A DNA stretch of 64,000 nt from Falsiroseomonas ponticola (GCF_016805305.1 NZ_JAERQN010000018.1:1-64000), one strand, 5' to 3'; shown: positions 1-9,205, counted from the stretch's first letter. Program-made: numbers and translations. The notes: a model not told the origin generated them from the letters alone.

Positions 1-224
1 CGCCGTTCTTCACGAACTACCGTCCGCAGTTCTACTTCCGGACGACGGACGTGACGGGCATCGTGAAGCTGCCCGAGGGCGTCGAGATGGTGATGCCGGG
101 CGACAACATCACGATGGATGTGGAGCTGATCGCGCCGATCGCGATGGATCAGGGCCTGCGCTTCGCGATCCGCGAAGGCGGCCGCACCGTCGGCGCCGGC
201 GTCGTCGCCCAGATCGTCAAGTAA
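1..224 (+). CDS. tuf: Elongation factor Tu, C-terminal 74 residues (partial)
   Basis: EF-Tu brings aminoacyl-tRNA to the ribosomal A site as a GTP complex in the cytoplasm. Only the end of domain 3 is present, read from base 3 to the TAA at 222-224. It contains the FRTTDVTG stretch, PGDN and the closing GGRTVGAGVV motif, all typical of the EF-Tu C-terminus. The gene runs in from the left edge and lies 33 bases before rpsJ. This is the usual tuf-S10 junction, so it probably shares transcription with the ribosomal block. Identification is secure; the GTPase domain lies outside the window. Confidence 0.97.
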   Translation, partial: PFFTNYRPQFYFRTTDVTGIVKLPEGVEMVMPGDNITMDVELIAPIAMDQGLRFAIREGGRTVGAGVVAQIVK

Positions 225-257
225 GCGGCGACGCGAAGGGATACGGGCCAGAGCGCC

Positions 258-566
<309 letters not shown>

Positions 567-588
567 GCGGCGGGAGAGGACCAGGACC

Positions 589-1296
589 ATGCCCGCCCAA
601 GTGGGTCGCACAGGGCTGATCGCCCGCAAGCTGGGGATGACCCGGCTGTTCAATGAGGACGGCTCGACCGTCCCCGTCACCGTCCTGCACCTCGATGAGG
701 TGCGGGTGGTCGCGCAGCGCACGGCCGAGAAGGATGGCTACGTCGCCCTCCAGATCGGTATCGGCCGCGCGAAGCCGAAGAACGTGACGAAGCCGCAGAA
801 GGGCCACTTCGCCAAGGCTGGCGTCGAGGCGCCGCGCAAGACGGTCGAGTTCCGCGTCGCCGACGACGCGGTGCTGGCGCCGGGCGCGAAGCTCTCGGTC
901 GAGCATTTCGTGAAGGGCCAGAAGGTCGACGTCACCGGCGTGACGAAGGGCAAGGGTTTTGCCGGCGCCATGAAGCGCTGGAACTTCTCGGGCCTCGAAG
1001 CCTCTCACGGCGTGTCGATCAGCCACCGGTCGCACGGCTCCACGGGCAATCGCCAGGATCCGGGCAAGACCTTCAAGAACAAGAAGATGGCCGGGCATCT
1101 CGGCGTCGAGCGCGTGACCACCCAGAACCTGGTGGTCGCCGGTCATGACGCGGAGCGCGGCCTGCTGCTGGTCAAGGGCGCGATCCCGGGTGCCACGGGC
1201 AGCTACGTGCTGGTGAAGGACGCGGTGAAGCGCGCCCGCCCGGCCGAGGCGCCGTTCCCCGCCGGTCTGGCGGCCGAAGCCGGGGCGCAGGGGTAA
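589..1296 (+). CDS. rplC: 50S ribosomal protein L3
   Basis: L3 is an early assembly protein of the large subunit whose central loop reaches toward the peptidyl transferase centre. At 235 residues it is longer than the roughly 209 of E. coli. The extra length is mainly an Ala/Pro-rich C-terminal tail after residue 210. The family core FVKGQKVDVTGVTKGKGFAG and the following GNRQDPGKTFKNKKMAGH segment are both clear. GAGAGG lies about 10 bases before the ATG. rplD follows 5 bases downstream. Confidence 0.97.
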   Translation: MPAQVGRTGLIARKLGMTRLFNEDGSTVPVTVLHLDEVRVVAQRTAEKDGYVALQIGIGRAKPKNVTKPQKGHFAKAGVEAPRKTVEFRVADDAVLAPGAKLSVEHFVKGQKVDVTGVTKGKGFAGAMKRWNFSGLEASHGVSISHRSHGSTGNRQDPGKTFKNKKMAGHLGVERVTTQNLVVAGHDAERGLLLVKGAIPGATGSYVLVKDAVKRARPAEAPFPAGLAAEAGAQG

Positions 1297-1301
1297 TCAC
1301 C

Positions 1302-1952
1302 ATGGCGATCCAGGTTCCCGTCATCACGCTCGACAACGCCCCCGCGGGCGAGATCGAGCTGCCGGAGGCGCTGTTCGGCGCCGCGCCGCGCGCCGACATC
1401 ATGGCCCGTGTGGTCCACTGGCAGCTGGCCAAGCGCCGCGCCGGCACCCACAAGGCCAAGGGCATGGGCGAGGTCTCCGGCACGACCAAGAAGCCGTACC
1501 GGCAGAAGGGCACGGGTAGTGCCCGCCAGGGCTCGCTCCGTGCGCCGCAGTACCGCAAGGGCGGCGTCGTGCATGGCCCCGTCGTGCGCAGCCACGAGTA
1601 CAGCCTGAACAAGAAGGTCCGGCGCCTCGGCCTGATCAGCGCGCTCTCCGCCAAGCAGGCGGCGGGCAAGCTGGTCGTGCTCGATGCCGCGGCGGCCGGC
1701 GAGGGTGCGAAGACCGCGGCGCTTGCCGCCCAGCTGAAGAAGCTCGGCTGGACCAGCGCGCTCGTCGTGGATGCGACGGTGGATGAGGGTTTCGCCCGCA
1801 TCACCCGCAACATCCCGAAGGTGCAGGTGATGCCGACGGTCGGCGCCAATGTGTACGACATCCTGAACCATGACGTGCTCGCGGTGACGCGCGCCGGCGT
1901 GGAGGCCCTGTCGGCGCGCCTGAACGGCACGGCCAAGGAGTCCGCGGAATGA
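1302..1952 (+). CDS. rplD: 50S ribosomal protein L4
   Basis: L4 binds 23S rRNA and extends a loop into the exit tunnel. In E. coli it also represses its own operon (family knowledge; no such site can be assigned here). The 216-residue protein carries the basic KGTGSARQGSLRAPQYRKGG loop near residues 67-86 and a normal C-terminal domain. Its stop overlaps the rplW start by 4 bases (ATGA), indicating translational coupling. Confidence 0.97.
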   Translation: MAIQVPVITLDNAPAGEIELPEALFGAAPRADIMARVVHWQLAKRRAGTHKAKGMGEVSGTTKKPYRQKGTGSARQGSLRAPQYRKGGVVHGPVVRSHEYSLNKKVRRLGLISALSAKQAAGKLVVLDAAAAGEGAKTAALAAQLKKLGWTSALVVDATVDEGFARITRNIPKVQVMPTVGANVYDILNHDVLAVTRAGVEALSARLNGTAKESAE

Positions 1953-2281
1953 GCGAGACCGCAACCAAGCCGCGCGGCGTGCAGCTGTCTGCGGAGCGCG
2001 TCTACCAGGTCATCCTGTCGCCGGTGGTGACGGAGAAGGCGACGCGCCTGAACGAGGCCAGCCAGGTCACCTTCAAGGTGACGACGGATGCGACCAAGCC
2101 CGAGATCAAGGCGGCGGTCGAGAAGCTGTTCAACGTCAAGGTCGAGGCGGTGAACACGCTGGTCATGAAGGGCAAGACCAAGCGGTTCCGCGGCCGTCCC
2201 GGCCAGCGTTCCGATTGGAAGAAGGCGGTGGTGACGCTCCAGGCGGGCCAGACCATCGACCTCACGACGGGGCTTGCGTGA
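1949..2281 (+). CDS. rplW: 50S ribosomal protein L23
   Basis: L23 sits at the tunnel exit and docks trigger factor and SRP (family knowledge). The protein is 110 residues. Family features are VVTEKATRLNEASQVTF near residues 27-43 and KRFRGRPGQRSDWKKA toward the end. About 10 N-terminal residues precede the usual start of the fold. The ATG overlaps the rplD stop, so the start is fixed by coupling. Confidence 0.96.
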   Translation: MSETATKPRGVQLSAERVYQVILSPVVTEKATRLNEASQVTFKVTTDATKPEIKAAVEKLFNVKVEAVNTLVMKGKTKRFRGRPGQRSDWKKAVVTLQAGQTIDLTTGLA

Positions 2282-2285
2282 CGCC

Positions 2286-3119
2286 ATGGCATTGAAGAAC
2301 TTCAACCCGGTCACCCCCTCGCTGCGCGCGACCGTCCTCGTGGACCGGTCGGAGCTGTGGAAGGGCAAGCCGGTCAAGGGCCTGACCGAGGGCAAGCCGC
2401 ATTCCGGCGGCCGCAACAACCTCGGCCGCACGACGGTCCGGTTCCGGGGCGGCGGACACAAGCAGTCCTACCGCATCGTGGACTTCAAGCGCCGCAAGTT
2501 CGACGTCGCCGCGACGGTCGAGCGCCTGGAATACGACCCCAACCGGTCGGCCTGGATCGCGCTGCTGAAGTACGCCGATGGCGAGCTGTCCTACATCATC
2601 GCGCCGCAGCGCCTGAAGGCGGGCGACACGGTGATCGCGAGCGAGCGCGCCGACATCAAGCCGGGCAATGCGATGCCGTTGGCCAACATCCCCGTGGGCA
2701 CGATCGTGCATTGCGTGGAGATGAAGCCGGGCGCCGGTGCCAAGGTGGCGCGCGCCGCCGGCACCTATTGCCAGCTGGTCGGCAAGGATGCGGGCTACGC
2801 GCAGGTCAAGCTGATGTCCGGGGAGCTCCGCCTGGTGCGCTCCGAGTGCATCGCGACGATCGGCGCCGTGTCCAACCCGGACAACAGCAACCAGCAGATC
2901 GGCAAGGCCGGCCGCATGCGGTGGATGGGCTTCCGCCCGCACAACCGCGGCGTCGTCATGAACCCGGTCGACCACCCGCATGGTGGTGGTGAAGGCCGGA
3001 CCTCCGGCGGTCGCCACCCGGTCACCCCGTGGGGCAAGCCCACCAAGGGTGCCAAGACCCGCAACAACAAGCGCACGGACCGGCTCATCGTCCGGCGCCG
3101 TAACGCGACGAAGGGCTGA
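2286..3119 (+). CDS. rplB: 50S ribosomal protein L2
   Basis: L2 is needed for subunit association and peptidyl transferase activity. The ATG at 2286 gives MALKNFNPVTPS, the normal N-terminus, and 277 residues. An ATG 12 bases earlier would overlap rplW and is not preferred. The conserved C-terminal MNPVDHPHGGGEGR segment, with the invariant histidine, and the basic TKGAKTRNNKRTDRLIVRRR tail are present. It is 4 bases after rplW and 6 before rpsS. Confidence 0.97.
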   Translation: MALKNFNPVTPSLRATVLVDRSELWKGKPVKGLTEGKPHSGGRNNLGRTTVRFRGGGHKQSYRIVDFKRRKFDVAATVERLEYDPNRSAWIALLKYADGELSYIIAPQRLKAGDTVIASERADIKPGNAMPLANIPVGTIVHCVEMKPGAGAKVARAAGTYCQLVGKDAGYAQVKLMSGELRLVRSECIATIGAVSNPDNSNQQIGKAGRMRWMGFRPHNRGVVMNPVDHPHGGGEGRTSGGRHPVTPWGKPTKGAKTRNNKRTDRLIVRRRNATKG

Positions 3120-3125
3120 TCGGCG

Positions 3126-3404
3126 ATGTCGCGCAGCGTCTGGAAGGGGCCGTTCGTCGACGGCTACCTGCTCAACAAGGCAGAGGCGGCCCGTGGTTCG
3201 GGGCGGAACGAGATCATCAAGATCTGGTCCCGCCGCAGCACGATCCTGCCGCAGTTCGTCGGCCTGACCTTCGGCGTCTACAACGGGAAGAAGTTCATCC
3301 CGGTGCAGGTGAACGAGAACATGGTGGGCCACAAGTTCGGCGAGTTCTCGCCGACGCGGACCTTCACCGGCCACTCGGCCGACAAGAAGGCCAAGCGGGG
3401 CTGA
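3126..3404 (+). CDS. rpsS: 30S ribosomal protein S19
   Basis: S19 lies in the small-subunit head and contacts the A-site tRNA and L5. The 92-residue length is standard. The N-terminus MSRSVWKGPFVDGYLL and the GHKFGEFSPTRTFTGH motif near residues 68-83 are diagnostic. It is packed between rplB and rplV with spacers of 6 bases and 1 base. Confidence 0.97.
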   Translation: MSRSVWKGPFVDGYLLNKAEAARGSGRNEIIKIWSRRSTILPQFVGLTFGVYNGKKFIPVQVNENMVGHKFGEFSPTRTFTGHSADKKAKRG

Positions 3405-3405
3405 C

Positions 3406-3810
3406 ATGAGCAAGCCGAAGCACGAGCGCGGTCTCGAGGAGACCGAGGCGCAGGCGATCACGAAGAACATTCGTGTCAGCCCGCGCAAGCTGAACCTGGT
3501 GGCGGGGCTGATCCGCGGCCGCACGGCGCAGGACGCCGTCGCGACGCTGATCTTCTCCAAGCGCCGCATCGCCCAGACCGTCCGCAAGACGCTGGAGAGC
3601 GCCATCGCGAACGCCGAGAACAACCACAGCCTGAACGTCGACCGCCTGGTCGTCACCAAGGCCGAGGTTGGTCGCGCCGTCGTCATGAAGCGCTTCCACG
3701 CCCGCGGCCGCGGTCGTTCGGCGCGCGTCGAGAAGTGGTTCAGCCATCTCAAGATCGTGGTGGCCGAGCAGACGGTGCAGGCGCCGGCGGCACAGCAGGA
3801 GGCCGCGTAA
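3406..3810 (+). CDS. rplV: 50S ribosomal protein L22
   Basis: L22 contacts all six domains of 23S rRNA and lines the exit tunnel with a long hairpin. The 134-residue protein has the SPRKLNLVAGLIRGR core near residues 25-39 and the HARGRGR hairpin tip near 102-108. Against the 110-residue E. coli protein it has about 16 extra N-terminal residues and an Ala/Gln-rich tail. Its stop is 1 base from the rpsC start. Confidence 0.96.
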   Translation: MSKPKHERGLEETEAQAITKNIRVSPRKLNLVAGLIRGRTAQDAVATLIFSKRRIAQTVRKTLESAIANAENNHSLNVDRLVVTKAEVGRAVVMKRFHARGRGRSARVEKWFSHLKIVVAEQTVQAPAAQQEAA

Positions 3811-3811
3811 C

Positions 3812-4489
<678 letters not shown>

Positions 4490-4502
4490 GGAATGACGTG
4501 AC

Positions 4503-4931
4503 ATGCTGCAGCCGAAGCGGACTACTTACCGAAAGGCCCATAAGGGCCGCATCAAGGGCGTCGCCAAGGGCGGCTTCACGCTGACCTTCGGCGGGTTCGG
4601 CCTGAAGGCGCTGGAGCCCGAGCGGGTGACCGCGCGCCAGATCGAGGCGGCCCGCCGCGCGATCACGCGTGCGATGAAGCGCCAGGGGCGCGTGTGGATC
4701 CGGATCTTCCCGGATGTGCCCGTCTCCACCAAGCCGGCCGAGGTCCGGATGGGCTCGGGCAAGGGCGCGCCCGAATACTGGGTGGCACGGGTGAAGCCGG
4801 GCCGCATCATGTTCGAGCTGGACGGCGTTTCCAACGACATCGCGCGCGAGGCTCTCGCGCTCGGTGCCGCGAAGCTGCCGATCAAGACGAAGATCGTGAC
4901 GCGCCTCGGCGCTTCGCCGGCGGAGGCCTGA
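4503..4931 (+). CDS. rplP: 50S ribosomal protein L16
   Basis: L16 organises the A-site region and the 5S rRNA neighbourhood of the large subunit. The 142-residue protein starts MLQPKRTTYRKAHKGR and contains RQIEAARRAITRAMKRQG and the MGSGKGAPEYWVARVKPG segment near residues 83-100. The rpmC ATG follows one base after the stop. Confidence 0.97.
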   Translation: MLQPKRTTYRKAHKGRIKGVAKGGFTLTFGGFGLKALEPERVTARQIEAARRAITRAMKRQGRVWIRIFPDVPVSTKPAEVRMGSGKGAPEYWVARVKPGRIMFELDGVSNDIAREALALGAAKLPIKTKIVTRLGASPAEA

Positions 4932-4932
4932 G

Positions 4933-5148
4933 ATGGCTGAGACCAAGATCGCGGACGTCCGGGCCAAGTCCCCGGACGAGCTGCAGGAGATGCTGGTGGG
5001 CCTTCGGAAGGAGCAGTTCAACCTGCGCTTCCAGCGGGCGACCGGCCAGCTCGAGGCGACGGGCCGCATCAAGCAGGTGCGGCGCGACATCGCGCGGGTG
5101 AAGACGATCATGGCCGAGCGCACCCGCGCTGCGGCGAAGCAAGCTTAA
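4933..5148 (+). CDS. rpmC: 50S ribosomal protein L29
   Basis: L29 is a small two-helix protein at the tunnel exit next to L23. The 71-residue sequence has the LRKEQFNLRFQRATGQLE helix and the RIKQVRRDIARVKTIMAE helix characteristic of the family. It sits between rplP and rpsQ in the standard order, with a 12-base spacer holding AAGGGGG before rpsQ. Confidence 0.96.
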   Translation: MAETKIADVRAKSPDELQEMLVGLRKEQFNLRFQRATGQLEATGRIKQVRRDIARVKTIMAERTRAAAKQA

Positions 5149-5160
5149 GGGGGCCGGACG

Positions 5161-5472
5161 ATGCCGAGGCGCGTCCTCACGGGCCGGGTGGTCAGCGACA
5201 AGACCGACAAGACGGTGACCGTCCTTGTCGAGCGTCGCGTGATGCATCCGCTCTACAAGAAGTTCATCCGGCGCTCGAAGAAGTATGCCGCGCATGACGA
5301 AGCCAACCTGTGCAAGGAAGGCGATGTCGTGTCGATCGAGGAGTGCCGCCCGATCAGCAAGACCAAGACCTGGCTGGTCGTGGTGCGGAACGGCGCCGCC
5401 GTCGAACGGCCGGAGGGCTTCTCGGCCCCCGTCGTCGCCGACACGCCCGCGACGCAAACGGCCGCGGTCTGA
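5161..5472 (+). CDS. rpsQ: 30S ribosomal protein S17
   Basis: S17 is a primary 16S rRNA-binding OB-fold protein. The family core VVSDKTDKTVTVLVERR and RSKKYAAHDE is plain. The protein is 103 residues against 84 in E. coli, the difference being a C-terminal tail after residue 80 rich in Ala, Val and Thr. Start and spacing fit the operon: rplN begins 15 bases later behind a purine-rich GGGAGCAGG. Confidence 0.96.
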   Translation: MPRRVLTGRVVSDKTDKTVTVLVERRVMHPLYKKFIRRSKKYAAHDEANLCKEGDVVSIEECRPISKTKTWLVVVRNGAAVERPEGFSAPVVADTPATQTAAV

Positions 5473-5487
5473 GGCCGGGAGCAGGAC

Positions 5488-5856
5488 ATGATCCAGGTCG
5501 AATCCAACCTCGACGTCGCCGACAATTCCGGTGCGCGCCGCGTCCAGTGCATCAAGGTGCTGGGCGGGTCGAAGCGGAAGACGGCGTCGGTCGGCGACGT
5601 GATCGTCGTTTCCATCAAGGAAGCGATCCCGCGCGCCAAGGTGAAGAAGGGTGAGGTGCATCGCGCCGTCATCGTCCGCACGGCCTATCCCGTGCGGCGC
5701 ATCGACGGTTCCGCGATCCGCTTCGACAACAACGCCGCCGTGCTGATCAACAAGCAGGGCGAGCCGATCGGCACCCGCATCTTCGGACCGGTCGTGCGCG
5801 AATTGCGCGGCAAGAAGTTCATGAAGATCATCTCGCTGGCGCCGGAGGTCCTGTAA
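5488..5856 (+). CDS. rplN: 50S ribosomal protein L14
   Basis: L14 lies on the subunit interface and forms bridges with 16S rRNA. The 122-residue length is invariant in the family. The start MIQVESNLDVADNSGARRVQ is classical, and FGPVVRELR is found near residues 101-109. rplX follows 4 bases after the stop. Confidence 0.97.
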   Translation: MIQVESNLDVADNSGARRVQCIKVLGGSKRKTASVGDVIVVSIKEAIPRAKVKKGEVHRAVIVRTAYPVRRIDGSAIRFDNNAAVLINKQGEPIGTRIFGPVVRELRGKKFMKIISLAPEVL

Positions 5857-5860
5857 GGCC

Positions 5861-6181
5861 ATGGCCGCTAAGATCAAGAAGGGCGACCGGGTCCAGGTCC
5901 TGGCCGGTCGCGACAAGGGCAAGCGCGGTGACGTCATCCGCGTGGTGCCCGAGGAGAACCGCGCCTTCGTGCAGGGCGTGAACATGGTGAAGCGCCACAC
6001 CAAGCCGCAGGGCATGGGCAAGCCGGGCGGCATCGTCGAGAAGGAGGGTCCGATCGACCTCTCCAACCTGGCGCTGCTGGACCCGAAGTCCGACAAGCCC
6101 ACGCGGGTTGGCTTCAAGGTGCTTGAGGATGGCCGCAAGGTTCGCGTGGCCAAGGCCTCCGGCGAGGTGATCGACCGATGA
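5861..6181 (+). CDS. rplX: 50S ribosomal protein L24
   Basis: L24 initiates large-subunit assembly and contains a KOW motif. That motif is seen here as KKGDRVQVLAGRDKGKRGDV at residues 6-25. The 106-residue length is normal. The stop codon TGA overlaps the rplE ATG (ATGA, 6178-6181), so L24 and L5 are translationally coupled. Confidence 0.97.
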   Translation: MAAKIKKGDRVQVLAGRDKGKRGDVIRVVPEENRAFVQGVNMVKRHTKPQGMGKPGGIVEKEGPIDLSNLALLDPKSDKPTRVGFKVLEDGRKVRVAKASGEVIDR

Positions 6182-6870
6182 GCGATTCGAAGAAGGGCGG
6201 CAAGGGCGCGAAGCCCGCCGCGAAGAAGCCCGCCGCCGGCGCGCCGGCGAAGGGCGAGCAGCGGGTCGCCCCCGCGGCGGCCGCCGCCGTCGCCAAGGCC
6301 GGCCCCGCGGCCGCGTCGCCGGAGACGGCGCCGCGCCTGCGCAAGTTCTACGACGAGGTCGTCATCAAGCGCCTGTCCGACGAATTCGGCTACGCGAACC
6401 CGATGCAGGTTCCGAAGCTCGAGAAGATCGTCATCAACATGGGCGTGGGCGAGGCCGCGGGGGACCAGAAGAAGCTGGACGCCGCCGTGTCCGACCTGAT
6501 GGCGATCGCGGGCCAGAAGCCGGTGAAGACCAAGGCCCGCAAGGCCATCGCGGGCTTCAAGATCCGCGAAGGCCAGGCGATCGGCTGCAAGGTCACGCTG
6601 CGCAAGGCGCGGATGTACGAGTTCCTCGACCGCCTGGTGACGATCGCGCTGCCGCGCGTGCGTGACTTCCGCGGTATTCCTGGTAATCGTGGCTTCGACG
6701 GCCGTGGCAACTACGCCATGGGCCTGAAGGAGCAGATCGTGTTCCCCGAGATCAACTACGACAAGGTGGACACGATCCGCGGCATGGACATCCAGTTCGT
6801 GACGACCGCGAAGACCGACAAGGAAGCGAAGGCCCTGCTGAAGGCGTTCGAGCTTCCTTTCGCCAACTGA
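6178..6870 (+). CDS. rplE: 50S ribosomal protein L5 with long N-terminal extension
   Basis: L5 binds 5S rRNA and forms inter-subunit bridges. The conserved fold begins near residue 53 (LRKFYDEVVIKRLSDEFGY) and includes EKIVINMGVGEA and the FRGIPGNRGFDGRGNY loop. The protein is 230 residues, about 50 more than the usual 179. The extra part is an Ala/Lys/Pro/Gly-rich, probably disordered N-terminus. The ATG overlaps the rplX stop and has no competing start nearer the fold, so the extension appears genuine. A 53-base gap with a GC hairpin separates it from rpsN. Confidence 0.95.
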   Translation: MSDSKKGGKGAKPAAKKPAAGAPAKGEQRVAPAAAAAVAKAGPAAASPETAPRLRKFYDEVVIKRLSDEFGYANPMQVPKLEKIVINMGVGEAAGDQKKLDAAVSDLMAIAGQKPVKTKARKAIAGFKIREGQAIGCKVTLRKARMYEFLDRLVTIALPRVRDFRGIPGNRGFDGRGNYAMGLKEQIVFPEINYDKVDTIRGMDIQFVTTAKTDKEAKALLKAFELPFAN

Positions 6871-6923
6871 TTTTGGAAAACCGCCGGGCACGGCCCGGCA
6901 GGTTCCGGAGGGTTTAAGACGGC

Positions 6924-7229
6924 ATGGCCAAGACCTCGTCTGTCGAGAAGAACAAGCGTCGTGAGAAGCTGTCGAAGCTGCACGCCGGGAAGCGCGCTGC
7001 CCTCAAGGGCATCGTGATGGACCGGACGCTGCCGGTGGAAGACCGCTTCGAGGCGACGCTGAAGCTCGCGCAGCTCCCCCGCAACGGTGCGAAGAACCGC
7101 GTTCGCCTGCGTTGCGAGCTGACCGGTCGTCCCCGCGGCAACTACCGCAAATTCAAGCTCTGCCGGAACCAGCTCCGGGAGATGGCCAACACCGGCCAGA
7201 TCCCCGGCCTGGTCAAGGCGAGCTGGTAA
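6924..7229 (+). CDS. rpsN: 30S ribosomal protein S14, zinc-free long form
   Basis: S14 belongs to the small-subunit head. The 101-residue length and the absence of CxxC pairs mark the long zinc-independent form. The only cysteines are two isolated ones, in RLRCELTG and KLCRNQ. The C-terminal GRPRGNYRKFKLCRNQ block is diagnostic. GGAGGG lies upstream of the ATG, and rpsH follows after 12 bases with AAGGAGGG as ribosome-binding site. Confidence 0.97.
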   Translation: MAKTSSVEKNKRREKLSKLHAGKRAALKGIVMDRTLPVEDRFEATLKLAQLPRNGAKNRVRLRCELTGRPRGNYRKFKLCRNQLREMANTGQIPGLVKASW

Positions 7230-7241
7230 GGAGGGCCGCGA

Positions 7242-7640
7242 ATGTCGCTGTCCGATCCGCTGGGTGACCTGCTCACCCGCATCCGCAATGCGCAGCGCGC
7301 GCGGCAGAGCCGCTGCGTGGCGCCTGCCTCCAAGCTGCGTGAGAACGTGCTCGAGGTCCTGAAGCGCGAAGGCTACATCCGCGGCTGGTCCACCGAACAG
7401 GTGCGCGCCGGCGTGAAGGTGATCAGCATCGAGCTGAAGTATTCCGAGGGCGAGCCCGCCATCAAGGAGATCGCGCGCGTGTCGAAGCCCGGCCGCCGCG
7501 TCTATTCCAAGATCGCGGAGCTGCCGAAGTTCTACTCCGGCCTCGGCATCTCGATCCTGTCCACGCCGAAGGGCGTGATGAGCGACAATGAGGCTCGCAC
7601 CGCCAATGTTGGCGGCGAAGTCCTCTGCCGCGTGTTCTGA
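7242..7640 (+). CDS. rpsH: 30S ribosomal protein S8
   Basis: S8 binds the central domain of 16S rRNA. In enterobacteria it represses the spc operon (family knowledge; not shown here). The 132-residue protein begins MSLSDPLGDLLTRIRNAQ and ends with STPKGVMSDNEARTANVGGE, both signatures. A strong AAGGAGGG precedes the start and rplF follows after 13 bases. Confidence 0.97.
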   Translation: MSLSDPLGDLLTRIRNAQRARQSRCVAPASKLRENVLEVLKREGYIRGWSTEQVRAGVKVISIELKYSEGEPAIKEIARVSKPGRRVYSKIAELPKFYSGLGISILSTPKGVMSDNEARTANVGGEVLCRVF

Positions 7641-7653
7641 CGGGAGGGAAGAT

Positions 7654-8187
7654 ATGTCTCGCGTCGGAAAATACCCGGTTCCCGTTCCTGCCGGCGTCCA
7701 GGTGGCGCTGCAGGGCCGCACCGTGGTCGCCAAGGGCAAGAATGGCGAGCTGAAGCTCGACCTGACGGACGAGGTCGATGTGACCATCGAGTCCGGCACG
7801 GTCGCGGTGGCGCCGCGTGGTGAGGACCGCCGGTCCCGCACCATGTGGGGCACGACCCGCAGCCTGATCCAGAGCATGGTGACGGGCGTCTCCACGGGCT
7901 TCACGAAGAACATGGAGATCACTGGTACCGGCTATCGCGCGGCGGTGCAGGGCAAGGACCTGGTCCTGGCGCTCGGCTACAGCCACGAGATCAAGTACGC
8001 GATCCCGGCGGGCATCAAGATCACCTGCGAGAAGCCGACCTCCATCAAGGTGGAAGGCGCCGACAAGCGCCAGGTCGGTCAGGTTGCGGCGGAGATCCGC
8101 GCGTATCGCGGCCCCGAGCCCTACAAGGGCAAGGGCGTCCGGTACACGGACGAGGTGATCCTCCGGAAGGAGGGTAAGAAGAAGTAA
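7654..8187 (+). CDS. rplF: 50S ribosomal protein L6
   Basis: L6 is a two-domain protein near the sarcin-ricin loop. The ATG at 7654 gives MSRVGKYPVPVPAGV, the usual N-terminus, and 177 residues. GGGAGGGAAG stands just upstream. An earlier in-frame ATG inside rpsH is rejected for that reason. The C-terminal PEPYKGKGVRYTDEVILRKE is the L6 signature. The TAA shares its last A with the rplR ATG. Confidence 0.97.
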   Translation: MSRVGKYPVPVPAGVQVALQGRTVVAKGKNGELKLDLTDEVDVTIESGTVAVAPRGEDRRSRTMWGTTRSLIQSMVTGVSTGFTKNMEITGTGYRAAVQGKDLVLALGYSHEIKYAIPAGIKITCEKPTSIKVEGADKRQVGQVAAEIRAYRGPEPYKGKGVRYTDEVILRKEGKKK

Positions 8188-8552
8188 TGGCCGACAAGAA
8201 GCTCGCACTGACGGAGCGCCGCCGTTCGCGGCTGCGCTACCAGCTCAAGCAGAAGTCCGGCGGCCGCCCGCGGCTGTCCGTCTTCCGTTCCGGCAAGCAC
8301 ATCTACGCCCAGGTGATCGACGACAAGCAGGGCCGCACGGTCGCTGCCGCGTCCTCGCTCGAGAAGGCGATGCGCGAGGAGCTGAAGACCGGTGCCGACC
8401 GCGATGCGGCGACGGCGGTGGGCAAGCTGGTGGCGGAGCGTGCGCTCGCCGCCGGCGTGACCGAGGTGGTGTTCGACCGTGGGCCGTATATCTACCACGG
8501 CCGCGTCAAGGCGCTCGCGGAGGCTGCCCGCGAGGGCGGCCTGTCGTTCTGA
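8187..8552 (+). CDS. rplR: 50S ribosomal protein L18
   Basis: L18 carries 5S rRNA to the large subunit together with L5. The 121-residue sequence has the basic N-terminus, RPRLSVFRSGKHIYAQVIDD near residues 30-49, and the closing FDRGPYIYHGRVKALAEAAR motif. The start overlaps the rplF stop by one base (taATG), so coupling is likely. Confidence 0.97.
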   Translation: MADKKLALTERRRSRLRYQLKQKSGGRPRLSVFRSGKHIYAQVIDDKQGRTVAAASSLEKAMREELKTGADRDAATAVGKLVAERALAAGVTEVVFDRGPYIYHGRVKALAEAAREGGLSF

Positions 8553-8563
8553 GGAGTTCGGGT

Positions 8564-9205
8564 ATGGCACGGGAACCGCGGAGCGGCGGCGAAGGTGGCG
8601 GCGAGGGCGGTGATCGCCGTCGTGGCCGGGGCCGGGATCGGAACAACGAGAACCGGCAGGAGCGCCAGGACGGCGACGAGCTGAAGGACAAGCTGGTCAC
8701 CATCAACCGCGTGGCCAAGGTGGTGAAGGGCGGTCGCCGCTTCAGCTTCGCCGCCCTGGTCGTGGTGGGTGACCAGAAGGGCCGCGTGGGCTGGGGCGCC
8801 GGCAAGGCGCGCGAGGTGCCGGAGGCGATCCGCAAGGCGACGGAGCGTGCCAAGCGTGGCATGATCCGCGTGCCGATGCGCGAGGGTCGCACCCTGCATC
8901 ACGACCAGGTCGGCGAATTCGGCGCGGGTCGCGTGATCCTGCGCGCGGCGCCCGCCGGTACCGGCATCATCGCCGGCGGTCCGATGCGCGCGGTGTTCGA
9001 GACTCTGGGCATGGGCGACGTCGTCGCCAAGTGCACCGGCACGACGAACCCGCACAACATGGTCAAGGCGACCTTCGCCGCGCTGGGCAAGTGCACCAGC
9101 CCGCGGGCGGTCGCGGCGCGGCGTGGCAAGAAGGTCTCCGACCTGCTGGGCCCGCGCAAGGACGCGGCGGCCGATGGCGCCGCGGCGGAGGGCGCGAATG
9201 TCTGA
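8564..9205 (+). CDS. rpsE: 30S ribosomal protein S5 with Gly/Arg-rich N-terminus
   Basis: S5 helps set decoding accuracy and forms part of the mRNA entry site. The core begins near residue 41 (ELKDKLVTINRVAKVVKGGR), and GWGAGKAREVPEAIRKA is clear. At 213 residues it exceeds the 167 of E. coli. About 30 extra N-terminal residues are a Gly, Glu, Arg and Asp low-complexity stretch, and the C-terminal tail is Ala-rich. The gene overlaps rpmD by 8 bases. Confidence 0.96.
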   Translation: MAREPRSGGEGGGEGGDRRRGRGRDRNNENRQERQDGDELKDKLVTINRVAKVVKGGRRFSFAALVVVGDQKGRVGWGAGKAREVPEAIRKATERAKRGMIRVPMREGRTLHHDQVGEFGAGRVILRAAPAGTGIIAGGPMRAVFETLGMGDVVAKCTGTTNPHNMVKATFAALGKCTSPRAVAARRGKKVSDLLGPRKDAAADGAAAEGANV

